The translations under genes were made by a program, and so were the position numbers. A stretch of 13,605 nt of DNA from positions 1 through 13,605 of the forward strand of contig CABRZA010000062.1 of NCBI GenBank assembly GCA_902475285.1. Reading direction: 5' to 3'. Under the pieces are notes generated by a model that did not search any database, was not told where the DNA came from, and saw only the letters and a list, made by a program, of their open reading frames with translations. Shown in pieces: positions 1 through 7,244 of this stretch. Numbering within the stretch: position 1 is the stretch's first letter; each line of letters opens with the position of its first letter. This DNA is from an uncultured Porphyromonadaceae bacterium. Its GTDB lineage: Bacteria > Bacteroidota > Bacteroidia > Bacteroidales > Muribaculaceae.

Positions 1-56
1 ATGTAACTGATGAAATTAATGTTCTTATGTCTAAAAATCCTATGGGGTGCTGGTAA

Positions 57-88
57 TTTGCGGGGGTGGGGAAATTTTGCTATTTTTG
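57..88 (+). promoter_or_regulatory. Bacteroidota-type promoter for the ABC importer operon
   Basis: TTTG at 57-60 and TATTTTTG at 81-88 are separated by 20 bases. Both elements match the Bacteroidota primary sigma-factor consensus TTTG / TAnnTTTG exactly, at the preferred spacing. Transcription should begin roughly at 92-96. This puts the ATG at 107 only 10-15 bases into the mRNA and excludes the in-frame ATG at 47, which lies upstream of the -33 element. Confidence 0.75.
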
Positions 89-106
89 CGAGATAAAACT
101 CTCGAT

Positions 107-1273
107 ATGGATTTTCTCCTTAATATATATAACCGCAATATATATAGCCGCGCGGCGTTATCCGCCGGGGCTTTGTTGATGCTGAGCGCTTGCTCGGGCG
201 GTGGTTCTGCCACCACTGGCAGCGATGTGGCCATGGCCGATACGCTCACGCATCATGCTCAATATCTTGTGCTGGCGGACCAGGGGCACGGCGTGGTGCG
301 CGCCGACATTGCAAATCCGTGGAGCGAGGGCAAGACGCTCGCACGCTATGCCCTGGTGCAACGCGACTCGCTTCTTCCCGAGAATCTCGACAGCGACATA
401 AAGGTGGTGCGCGTGCCGCTGGAGAAGGCTGCCGTCTTCTCGTCGGTCTACACTTCGGCCCTCAACGAGCTCGGCGCTCTCGACTGCGTGAAGGCCGTGG
501 CCGACGGGGCATACTTTCCGCCGGCCGATACAGTCCGTACGCTTATGGACCAAGGTTTGATTACCGATGCAGGTGCGGCCGCCGCGCCGTCGGTTGAACT
601 TTTGGCCCAGGCCGGAGTAGAGGCCGTGCTTCTCTCGGTATTCAACGGTGGCACTGTCACTTTACCTCCGACTGCGGTAGAGGTAAAGTGCGTCGACTAT
701 ATGGAGACCACGCCCATGGGTCGTGCCGAATGGCTTCTGCTCTTGGGCGAGCTCACGGGCAAACGGCGGGAAGCGCAGAAGATATTCTCCGACGTAATCG
801 ACAATTACAGTTCGACGGCCTTCAAGGCCGCCGGCGCACAAAGCCCCAAGCCGAAGATACTTGCGGAAACCGAGGTGTCGGGCGTGTGGTATGTGGCCGG
901 CGGCAACAGCTACATGGCTCGCATCTTTGCCGACGCCGGCGCCGAATGGCCATGGGCCGACACTGCCGACTGCGGTTCGCTCGCCCTCTCCATCGAAGAT
1001 GTCGCCGCCAAGGCCATGGATGCCGACATGTGGCTGGTGCGCGGCTACGGCTTCGACACCACGCCTGAATCGCTGGCGGCCATCAACTCCCGATACAAGG
1101 CTTTCAAAGCTTGGAAGGAGGGTAACATATACAGCTGCAACAGCGCCGAGCGTCCCATTTTCGACGACGCTGCCTTCCATCCCGACCGCATCCTGGCCGA
1201 ATATACCGCCATCTTCCACCCCGAAGTAATGCCCGGCTACGAGCTACGCTATTTCAAATGCACGGGAAAATAG
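107..1273 (+). CDS. ABC transporter substrate-binding lipoprotein (BtuF/FecB-like)
   Basis: This protein captures a metal chelate (corrinoid, heme or ferric siderophore) in the periplasm and hands it to the permease encoded next. The 388-residue precursor has a lipoprotein signal peptide: a long n-region, a hydrophobic stretch at residues 16-28 and a lipobox LSAC with the lipidated Cys29. The mature part looks like a cluster A-8 periplasmic binding protein (Peripla_BP_2 family): N-terminal lobe to about residue 195, then a linking helix containing TTPMGRAEWLLLLGELTGK (201-219), then a C-terminal lobe with VSGVWYVAGGNSYMARIFADAG (around 258-278). The start at 107 is chosen because the promoter lies at 57-88; an ATG at 47 would place extra residues before the signal peptide. 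It ends one base before the permease ATG, so coupled translation is likely. The substrate cannot be fixed: no TonB receptor gene or cobalamin riboswitch is visible. The family is fairly certain, the ligand is not. Confidence 0.88.
   Translation: MDFLLNIYNRNIYSRAALSAGALLMLSACSGGGSATTGSDVAMADTLTHHAQYLVLADQGHGVVRADIANPWSEGKTLARYALVQRDSLLPENLDSDIKVVRVPLEKAAVFSSVYTSALNELGALDCVKAVADGAYFPPADTVRTLMDQGLITDAGAAAAPSVELLAQAGVEAVLLSVFNGGTVTLPPTAVEVKCVDYMETTPMGRAEWLLLLGELTGKRREAQKIFSDVIDNYSSTAFKAAGAQSPKPKILAETEVSGVWYVAGGNSYMARIFADAGAEWPWADTADCGSLALSIEDVAAKAMDADMWLVRGYGFDTTPESLAAINSRYKAFKAWKEGNIYSCNSAERPIFDDAAFHPDRILAEYTAIFHPEVMPGYELRYFKCTGK
122..151 (+). repeat. 15-bp tandem duplication in the signal-peptide n-region
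   Basis: Two adjacent 15-base units at 122-136 and 137-151 differ at a single base (AATATATATAaCCGC and AATATATATAgCCGC). They are in frame and encode NIYNR followed by NIYSR just before the hydrophobic core of the lipoprotein signal peptide. The AT-rich unit stands out from the surrounding GC-rich coding sequence. Confidence 0.85.
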
Positions 1274-1274
1274 G

Positions 1275-2288
1275 ATGACACGCCGCCATCGAGTTTTCTT
1301 CATCGTCGCCGTCTTGCTGATGCTGCTTCTCATCCCCGCGGGATTGACGAGCGGTAGCGTAAGCATGGGCTTGCGGCAGATTATCGGCGCTTTTAGCGCC
1401 GAGGGCACGCTGGAGCACTTCATTGTGGTTGAGACGCGCCTGCCGGCCATACTTACCGCAGCCTTGGCCGGAGCCGGACTTTCGTTGGCGGGCTTGCTGA
1501 TGCAGACGTGTTTCGACAATCCACTTGCCGGACCATCCATTATGGGCATAAGCTCGGGAGCAAGCCTCGGTGTGGCCTTGGTGATGCTCGCAGGCGTTGG
1601 CTTCGCAGGCGTTTGGGGCACAATGGCCGTCATTGCCGGTGCTTTGGCTGGAGCCGCCGTAATTCTTGCCATACTTCTGCTCTTCTCGGGCACGGTACGC
1701 TCGTCGGAAGTACTGCTTATAGTAGGTGTGCTGATAGGCTACCTTGTATCGTCAATCATATCCCTGCTCAACTTCTTCGCACCCGACCATGCCGTGCACG
1801 GCTTCGTGATGTGGGGCATGGGCAACTTCTCGAGCGTGACACTTGCACAGATGCCGATATTCGGCGGACTGTGCCTTGCACTGTGCCTCGCCTCGGCATT
1901 TTATGTCAAGAGCCTCAACGCCCTGCTCTTCGGCGCCGACTATGCCCGCACTCTGGGGGTGTCGGTCAATGCGGCCCGCTCCGCCATGCTTGCCATAGCC
2001 GGCGGACTCACAGCCGTAATAACCGCCTGGTGCGGCCCTATCGCGTTCCTCGGACTTGCCATGCCGCATATCGCGCGCATGCTTCTGCACACATCAAACC
2101 ATCGCCTACTCCTCCCGGGAGTCTTCCTTGTGGGTGCCATTGCAGGTATGCTCTGCCAGATTCTGTCGGTACTGCCCTCCCCTTGGTACGCCGGCATCCT
2201 CCCCGTCAACGCCATCACCCCCATAGTGGGCGTCCCGGTGATACTCTATGTGCTTATCAATCGGCGCAAGCTGCTTTATTTCAACTGA
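1275..2288 (+). CDS. FecCD/BtuC-family ABC transporter permease
   Basis: Inner-membrane channel subunit of the importer; two copies would pair with two copies of the ATPase. It has 337 residues, a normal length for FecCD/BtuC proteins, and is hydrophobic throughout, with an N-terminal membrane segment at about residues 8-22 and further segments spread to about 325. Family landmarks are visible in order: RLPAILTAALAGAGLSLAG (55-73), QTCFDNPLAGPSIMGISSGAS (77-97), the GADYARTLGVSV coupling region (220-231), GPIAFLGLAMPHIAR (254-268), which matches the conserved G-x-I-x-F-x-GL-x-x-PHxxR segment, and a C-terminal LPVNAITPIVGVP (309-321). The ATG follows the upstream stop by one base and the ATPase start follows this stop by two bases, so the three genes form one tightly packed operon. 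The substrate class is shared with the binding protein and unresolved. Confidence 0.93.
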   Translation: MTRRHRVFFIVAVLLMLLLIPAGLTSGSVSMGLRQIIGAFSAEGTLEHFIVVETRLPAILTAALAGAGLSLAGLLMQTCFDNPLAGPSIMGISSGASLGVALVMLAGVGFAGVWGTMAVIAGALAGAAVILAILLLFSGTVRSSEVLLIVGVLIGYLVSSIISLLNFFAPDHAVHGFVMWGMGNFSSVTLAQMPIFGGLCLALCLASAFYVKSLNALLFGADYARTLGVSVNAARSAMLAIAGGLTAVITAWCGPIAFLGLAMPHIARMLLHTSNHRLLLPGVFLVGAIAGMLCQILSVLPSPWYAGILPVNAITPIVGVPVILYVLINRRKLLYFN

Positions 2289-2290
2289 GT

Positions 2291-3064
2291 ATGGATGCCA
2301 CAAAGCCTGTTTTGCAATGCGTCGACGTAGATTTGTCCTACGGCAGCAAACGTGTGCTCGCCGAAGTCAATTTCGAGCTTTATGCAGGAGAACTTGCCGT
2401 GATTATAGGCCCCAACGGCGCCGGGAAGTCAACCCTCCTCAATTCTGCCGCAGGCCTGCTGAAACCATCGGTTGGCGAGATACTCTATGAGGGACGAAGC
2501 ATTGGCGGCATGACGGCAAAGTCGCTGGCAGCCCGGCGTTCGCTCGTATCACATCGTCGCGGAGGAGGCGGAGGGGCTCTCACCGTGTGCGAGACCGTAG
2601 GATTAGGCCGTAACCGAAATGCCGGCTTTCTCGGCCGTTTGAGCGCCGAGGATAAAGAAATCGTCGAGCGAGCCATGGCCGACACGGGCATAGCACATCT
2701 TGCCGGGCGATACTTCGGCACGCTCAGCGACGGCGAGCGCCAGAAAACACTCATAGCCCTCGCGCTGGCCCAGCAGACGCCGCTCATGCTTCTCGACGAG
2801 CCGACGGCGTTTCTCGACGTGGCAGCCCGCATCGACATAATGAAACTGCTGCGCCGCCTCGCCGACAACGGCCGCTGCATAGCCATATCGACCCACGACA
2901 TCGCCCCTGCCATAGTCCGTGCCGACAAGCTCATCGTGGTCGATCCAACTTCGGGGGCCGTAAGCTGCGGAAGCCGCGACGCCATAATTGCCTCGGGTAT
3001 TCTCGACCGCGTTTTCGCCGACCGCAACGTGTGCTTCAACCCCTCCATAATGGATTTCCGCTAA
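2291..3064 (+). CDS. ABC transporter ATP-binding protein (FecE/BtuD-like)
   Basis: Cytoplasmic ATPase that powers the importer; 257 residues, usual for the family. Walker A is GPNGAGKST (40-48), the signature is LSDGERQ (145-151), Walker B with catalytic Glu is LMLLDEPT (165-172), the D-loop follows at 173-176 and the switch His is in ISTHD (199-203). The signature has Asp in place of the usual second residue Gly, a form I recall from Bacteroidota FecE-like ATPases. The Q-loop is odd: where the family has a glutamine there is SLVSHRR (84-90), followed directly by five glycines (91-95). The start is the ATG two bases after the permease stop; the longer open frame upstream only overlaps the permease out of frame. 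Family and role in the operon are secure, the transported ligand is not. Confidence 0.93.
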   Translation: MDATKPVLQCVDVDLSYGSKRVLAEVNFELYAGELAVIIGPNGAGKSTLLNSAAGLLKPSVGEILYEGRSIGGMTAKSLAARRSLVSHRRGGGGGALTVCETVGLGRNRNAGFLGRLSAEDKEIVERAMADTGIAHLAGRYFGTLSDGERQKTLIALALAQQTPLMLLDEPTAFLDVAARIDIMKLLRRLADNGRCIAISTHDIAPAIVRADKLIVVDPTSGAVSCGSRDAIIASGILDRVFADRNVCFNPSIMDFR

Positions 3065-3081
3065 GCGCCGTCGCATCCGAC

Positions 3082-3109
3082 AATCGTTGGTCGAAAAAAC
3101 GATTTTTTT
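3082..3109 (+). terminator. Weak rho-independent terminator after the ABC operon
   Basis: AATCGTT (3082-3088) pairs perfectly with AACGATT (3098-3104) across a 9-base loop. The T run spans 3103-3109, its first two bases closing the stem. It begins 17 bases after the ATPase stop codon. The stem is short and AT-rich, so termination may be incomplete. The T run overlaps the -33 element of the topA promoter. Confidence 0.45.
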
Positions 3110-3138
3110 GTGATTGGGAAAAATAATGTGTAACTTTG
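3107..3138 (+). promoter_or_regulatory. Bacteroidota-type promoter for topA
   Basis: TTTG (3107-3110) and TAACTTTG (3131-3138) are separated by 20 bases, a perfect fit to TTTG / TAnnTTTG. The predicted start of transcription is around 3142-3146, giving a leader of about 95 bases before the conserved topA start. Confidence 0.75.
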
Positions 3139-3155
3139 CACGGCCAAATGGCTGG

Positions 3156-3192
3156 CTCGGTCGGCTTAATGCAACATTTTTTGCCGAACGAG
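3156..3192 (+). other. Stem-loop in the topA 5' leader
   Basis: CTCGGTCGGC (3156-3165) can pair with GCCGAACGAG (3183-3192): ten positions with a single G-A mismatch, around a 17-base loop that ends in a T run. It lies about 10 bases after the predicted transcription start and 45 bases before the topA ATG. Its function is unknown; it could protect the mRNA end or tune translation. Confidence 0.5.
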
Positions 3193-3237
3193 TGTTTGTC
3201 ATTAATACTAACTGACACAGAATACCACACCATAACA

Positions 3238-5589
3238 ATGAGTACGCCAAAGAATCTGGTTATCGTCGAATCTCCTGCAAAAGCAAAAACTATTGAGAAG
3301 TTTTTGGGCGCCGATTATAGGGTGATGTCGAGCTACGGACATATACGCGATTTGAAAAAACATAATTTCAGTATCGATGTCGACAACGACTTCGCCCCTA
3401 TCTACGAGATTCCCGACGACAAAGCCCAGCTTGTGGCCGAACTCAGAAAAGCCGCCGCAAAGGCCGACATCGTATGGCTTGCTTCCGATGAAGACCGCGA
3501 AGGAGAAGCCATTGCCTGGCATCTTTATGAGGTATTGAATCTCACGCCCGAGAAAACCCGGCGAATAGTTTTTCACGAAATCACCAAGAAGGCCATACTC
3601 AATGCCATAGCCAATCCCCGCCAGATTGACCTCGCGAGGGTCGACGCCCAGCAGGCTCGCCGTGTGCTCGACCGCATAGTGGGCTTCGAGCTCTCGCCCG
3701 TGCTTTGGAAGCGTATCAAGCCGGCACTCTCGGCCGGACGTGTGCAGTCGGTGGCCGTGAGGCTGATAGTGGAGCGTGAGAACGAGATTCGCAATTTCGT
3801 GACAGAACCTTATTTCCGTGTCATGGGCACATTCCATGTCGACGGTAACGCGTCGCACGGCGTGCGCGCCGAGTATTCCGAACGTCTGGCTACTGCCGAC
3901 GATGCCCAGAAGCTGCTTCAGGCGTGCGAAAAGGCATCGTTTGCCGTCGGTGACATCGACATACATCCGATAAGCAAATCGCCGGCCGCACCGTTCACCA
4001 CTTCCACCTTGCAGCAGGAAGCGTCGCGCAAGCTCGGCTACTCGGTGTCGCAGACAATGTCGGTGGCTCAGCGCCTGTATGAGAACGGTCACATCACTTA
4101 TATGCGTACCGACTCTCTCAATCTCTCCGACGAGGCTCTCGCCGCAATAGCAAACCTTGTGCGCGGCGACATGGGCGAACAGTATTATAAGCGACGTGTA
4201 TATCACACAGCATCCAAAGGGGCGCAGGAAGCTCACGAGGCCATTCGTCCTACCGACGTGAGTGTAGAGACTCTCGACGATGCCACACCTCAGGAGCAGA
4301 AACTCTACACACTCATCCGCCGGCGTGCCATTGCATCGCAGATGGCCGATGCCCGCATCAAGAAAACCATTGTCGACATTACTGCTCCCGGCGTTCCCGG
4401 AACCTTTGCCGCCACCGACGAGACGGTTGAATTCGACGGTTTCCTCCGCATGTATGCCGAGAGTACCGACGAGGATGAGAATGGAGCCGTGGCCGCAAAC
4501 CCCAACGCCATGCTCCAGCCGGGTATGCATATGGTATACAACGAAATCGAGGCCACCGAGCGCTTCACCCTGCAACCGCCGCGCTACACTGAAGGCACAC
4601 TGGTGAAGAAAATGGAGGAACTCGGCATAGGACGCCCCGCCACCTACGCCTCGACAATATCCACCATCCAGCAGCGCGGATACGTGGAGCGAGGCGAAAG
4701 CGAAGGCACGCCCCGCGAATATACCTATATGAATCTCCGCAAAGGTGAGATAAGCAGCGAGACGCGCACGGCCATGACGGGCTCCAACAAAGGCAAACTC
4801 GTGCCCACCGACATAGGTATGACCGTCAACGACTTCCTCACGGAGTATTTCCCGAATATCCTTGATTATAACTTCACCGCCAACATCGAGGAGAAATTCG
4901 ACGAAATAGCGCACGGACAGCTCGGATGGAGCAAGGAAATAGCCCAGTTCTACGAGATGTTCCACCCCTCGGTCGACACTGCCCTCACAATTCGTCAGGG
5001 GCTGAAATTCGGCGAACGCCTGCTGGGTACACATCCCGAAAACGGCAAGCCGGTGAGTGTAAAGATAGGTCGCTTCGGCCCGGTTGTGCAGATAGGCAGC
5101 TCCGAAGATGAAGAAAAGCCTCTTTTCGCCTCCCTGATCAAAGGCCAGTCGATAGCCGATATCACTCTCGACGAGGCTCTTCGCCTTTTCGAGTTCCCGC
5201 GCGTGCTCGGTACCTACGAAGGCAAGAACGTCCAGGTAGCCGTAGGGCGCTTCGGCCCCTATGTGAGCCATGCCGGACTCTTCGCATCCATCCCCAAGGA
5301 TACAGCACCCGCAGAGGTAACGCTCGATCAGGCCATCGAGCTCATCGAGGCCAAGCGCAAGAGCAACGCCGAAAAGGTGATACGTGTTTTCGACGAAGAT
5401 CCCGACATTCAGATTCTCCGAGGTCGCTTCGGCCCTTATATCGCATATAAGAAGAAGAACTACAAGCTGCCCCGCACCATTACCGATGCCTCTGCCCTCA
5501 CTCTCGAAGAGGCGCGCAAGATTATTGCCGATGCCGACGCGGCTCCGGCCAAACCCAAACGCACATCTGCCAAAAGCAAGAAACAATGA
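3238..5589 (+). CDS. topA: DNA topoisomerase I (type IA)
   Basis: Relaxes negative supercoils by cutting and rejoining one DNA strand through a 5'-phosphotyrosine link. The protein has 783 residues. The TOPRIM domain occupies about 5-120, starting with LVIVESPAKAKTIEKFLG (7-24) and carrying acidic metal ligands Glu11 and Asp84/Asp86 in SDEDREGEA. The core follows, with SAGRVQSVAVRLIVERE (165-181) and the catalytic tyrosine Tyr288 in YMRTDS. GIGRPATYASTI (463-474) is another family hallmark. The C-terminus lacks cysteine zinc ribbons; it has three RFGP-type repeats (612-615, 671-674, 730-733) and a Lys-rich tail (772-782). The start at 3238 puts the family's conserved N-terminus at residue 7. 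The frame stays open upstream to ATG 3148 and TTG 3136, but 30-34 extra residues are not expected in this family. The stop overlaps the next gene by 4 bases. Confidence 0.97.
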   Translation: MSTPKNLVIVESPAKAKTIEKFLGADYRVMSSYGHIRDLKKHNFSIDVDNDFAPIYEIPDDKAQLVAELRKAAAKADIVWLASDEDREGEAIAWHLYEVLNLTPEKTRRIVFHEITKKAILNAIANPRQIDLARVDAQQARRVLDRIVGFELSPVLWKRIKPALSAGRVQSVAVRLIVERENEIRNFVTEPYFRVMGTFHVDGNASHGVRAEYSERLATADDAQKLLQACEKASFAVGDIDIHPISKSPAAPFTTSTLQQEASRKLGYSVSQTMSVAQRLYENGHITYMRTDSLNLSDEALAAIANLVRGDMGEQYYKRRVYHTASKGAQEAHEAIRPTDVSVETLDDATPQEQKLYTLIRRRAIASQMADARIKKTIVDITAPGVPGTFAATDETVEFDGFLRMYAESTDEDENGAVAANPNAMLQPGMHMVYNEIEATERFTLQPPRYTEGTLVKKMEELGIGRPATYASTISTIQQRGYVERGESEGTPREYTYMNLRKGEISSETRTAMTGSNKGKLVPTDIGMTVNDFLTEYFPNILDYNFTANIEEKFDEIAHGQLGWSKEIAQFYEMFHPSVDTALTIRQGLKFGERLLGTHPENGKPVSVKIGRFGPVVQIGSSEDEEKPLFASLIKGQSIADITLDEALRLFEFPRVLGTYEGKNVQVAVGRFGPYVSHAGLFASIPKDTAPAEVTLDQAIELIEAKRKSNAEKVIRVFDEDPDIQILRGRFGPYIAYKKKNYKLPRTITDASALTLEEARKIIADADAAPAKPKRTSAKSKKQ

Positions 5590-6518
5590 GCCCTCGCCGT
5601 CCTCTCGCCGCAAAGCCCGGCACGCGTCCCGGCACATTCCGCCCCGACAATATCATAAGCTTTATAGTAAACGACGGCCAGCCTGCCGCCCTGCTTGATT
5701 TTCTATTTGCCGCAATGCCCGACAAGCCCCGCACCACGGTGAAAGACTATCTCAAACACCGTCAGGTAATGGTTGGCAGCAATGTGACCACACGTTTCGA
5801 CTTGCCTCTGAACCCTGGCGACGAAGTGAAAATCAACACCACGCGCGAGTTCCAGACATTCTCCCATCCGCGCCTGCGCCTGGTGTATGAAGACGACGAC
5901 ATTATCGTGGTCGACAAAGGCTATGGTCTGCTCTCCATGGGTACCGACAAAGTGAAGGACGGCACGGCATACTCCATCCTCCGCGAATACGTTAAGCGCA
6001 AGGACCCGCGCAACAAAATCTTCATAGTACACCGTCTCGACCGTGACACCACGGGCCTGATGATGTTTGCCAAGACCCAACAGGCCAAAGAGACCATGCA
6101 GCACAACTGGAACAACATGGTGCTCGAACGCCGTTATGTTGCTGTGGTAGAAGGCACTCTCGACCCCGAAAAAGGCGAAATACGCAGCTATTTGGCCGAA
6201 AATGCCGCCCATGAGGTATATTCGACAAATAATCCCGAAGAAGGTCAGTTGGCTGTGACTTACTACACTACCCTGCGCACCCGCGCTCCCTACTCTTTGG
6301 TAGAGCTGAGCCTGGCCACTGGCCGCAAAAACCAGATACGCGTGCATATGAAAGACGCCGGACATCCTATTGTAGGCGACCGCCGTTACGGCGCCAAATC
6401 ATCGCCTATCCACCGCCTGTGCCTGCACGCCGCCACTTTGAGGTTCGTGCATCCTGTCACGCGCCGCGACATGAATTTCACCTCACCACTCCCCGCGGGC
6501 TTCAACCGACTCTCCTGA
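5586..6518 (+). CDS. RluA-family pseudouridine synthase
   Basis: Isomerises specific uridines in rRNA or tRNA to pseudouridine. The 310-residue protein has a basic N-terminus (1-20), an S4-like RNA-binding region at about 34-82 (ending LPLNPGDEVKI) and the catalytic domain from about 95 on. The active-site motif is HRLDRDTTG (149-157) with the nucleophilic Asp152. Other family hallmarks are DDDIIVVDKGYGLLS (103-117), LERRYVAVVEG (180-190) and the GRKNQIRVHM segment (246-255), followed by GHPIVGDRRYG (259-269). The ATG overlaps the topA stop as ATGA, so translation is probably coupled to topA and no separate promoter is needed. Which uridine it modifies (RluA, RluC, RluD or TruC-like site) cannot be told from the sequence. 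The downstream 49-base gap to the convergent gene holds no clear terminator. Confidence 0.92.
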   Translation: MSPRRPLAAKPGTRPGTFRPDNIISFIVNDGQPAALLDFLFAAMPDKPRTTVKDYLKHRQVMVGSNVTTRFDLPLNPGDEVKINTTREFQTFSHPRLRLVYEDDDIIVVDKGYGLLSMGTDKVKDGTAYSILREYVKRKDPRNKIFIVHRLDRDTTGLMMFAKTQQAKETMQHNWNNMVLERRYVAVVEGTLDPEKGEIRSYLAENAAHEVYSTNNPEEGQLAVTYYTTLRTRAPYSLVELSLATGRKNQIRVHMKDAGHPIVGDRRYGAKSSPIHRLCLHAATLRFVHPVTRRDMNFTSPLPAGFNRLS

Positions 6519-6567
6519 CGATTGCCCTAACGATTACCGTTCGACTCCATCAAAGAGATACAGTGTG

Positions 6568-7233
6568 TCAGTCGAAGGCACCCTGCATCTCGGGCTCGAA
6601 ATATGCAGTATCCGGCAATTGGGGCGCCAGAGTTGACAATTTACGTTTATTCTTTTTCGAATCCGCCGGTTTATCCTCTTTTTTGTCGACTTCCTTGATA
6701 CGTATATTCAGTCCGGGGACCCGGCCGGCCGAATGGAAATGCGAGGTATAATATGGTTCGGAGAGATTGCTCACTATCACTCCGCGCGATGAAGAAGAGT
6801 GAATGAACTCTCCATCGCCCATGTATATGCCAACATGCCCTACTCGATTTCCACCTTTCTTAGTGGCGAAAAACACGAGATCGCCTGCCATTAGCTCGTT
6901 GCACTTGATTTTTTTACAAAACGAACATTGCGAGCGCGAGTCGCGCGGAAGCTTGATGCCTTGGGTAAGGAAAACCTGCATGACCATTCCGGAGCAGTCG
7001 GTGCCCCGCCGCGTCTGGCCGCCATACTTATAAGGCGTGCCGAGCCATGATCGCGCTTCGGCGATGATGGGATGGATTTTCTTGTCGGACTTCTTGATTT
7101 GCGTTGTCTCGAGCTTTATGTCTCGGTTTTTGCGTGAGGATGTAGAGCGTGAGGAATGGCATGCACCGAGTAGCGTCATCGCGGCAAGAGCGGTGGCAAA
7201 AAGCAAACGGCATAAAGGTCGTGACATTGACAT
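6568..7233 (-). CDS. NlpC/P60-family cell-wall hydrolase lipoprotein
   Basis: Probable peptidoglycan peptidase (gamma-D-glutamyl-diaminoacid endopeptidase type) attached to a membrane by lipid. From the ATG at 7233 it has 221 residues; a second ATG at 7227 would give 219, and the choice is open because the predicted mRNA start lies almost between them. The signal peptide ends in a LLGAC lipobox (Cys25 in the longer form), followed by a polar basic linker. The NlpC/P60 domain spans about 55-175: catalytic Cys80 in GTDCSG, His133 in GHVGIYMG and a third polar residue His145 in EFIHSSSS. Between the catalytic Cys and His lies a Cys cluster CSFCKKIKC (103-111). The tail from about 180 is Lys-rich, ending in an acidic stretch. 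It converges on the pseudouridine synthase gene and diverges from ispE. The family is secure; the wall substrate is inferred. Confidence 0.92.
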   Translation of the reverse strand: MSMSRPLCRLLFATALAAMTLLGACHSSRSTSSRKNRDIKLETTQIKKSDKKIHPIIAEARSWLGTPYKYGGQTRRGTDCSGMVMQVFLTQGIKLPRDSRSQCSFCKKIKCNELMAGDLVFFATKKGGNRVGHVGIYMGDGEFIHSSSSRGVIVSNLSEPYYTSHFHSAGRVPGLNIRIKEVDKKEDKPADSKKNKRKLSTLAPQLPDTAYFEPEMQGAFD

Positions 7234-7236
7234 ATG

Positions 7237-7244
7237 CAAATTTA
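7237..7244 (-). promoter_or_regulatory. -7 element of the NlpC/P60 gene promoter
   Basis: Read on the minus strand, 7244-7237 is TAAATTTG, an exact TAnnTTTG match. The expected -33 position (about 7268-7265, minus strand) reads GTAA instead of TTTG, so the promoter is incomplete and may need an activator. Transcription would start near 7230-7233, leaving almost no leader. Confidence 0.45.

Noticed and set aside
1..56. Possible tail of a cobalamin riboswitch before the ABC operon.
   Set aside because: The visible bases lack the conserved B12-box and core segments, and a complete promoter lies downstream of them at 57-88.
47..106. Upstream in-frame ATG at 47 as the start of the binding lipoprotein.
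   Set aside because: It lies before the -33 element of a perfect promoter and would put 20 residues in front of a good lipoprotein signal peptide.
1508..2290. Extension of the ATPase frame back to 1508.
   Set aside because: The extra part overlaps the permease out of frame and gives an Arg/His/Cys-rich translation without family likeness; the ATG at 2291 gives a normal-length ATPase.
3208..5637. An 809-codon open frame on the minus strand across the whole of topA.
   Set aside because: It mirrors topA, whose motifs are complete. In GC-rich genes with biased third positions the antisense frame often lacks stops; its translation shows no recognisable domain.
6540..6576. Inverted repeat TTCGACT / AGTCGAA between the convergent pseudouridine synthase and NlpC/P60 genes.
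   Set aside because: Only 7 bp with a 23-base loop, no T run on either strand, and one arm lies at the stop codon of the minus-strand gene; not a credible terminator.
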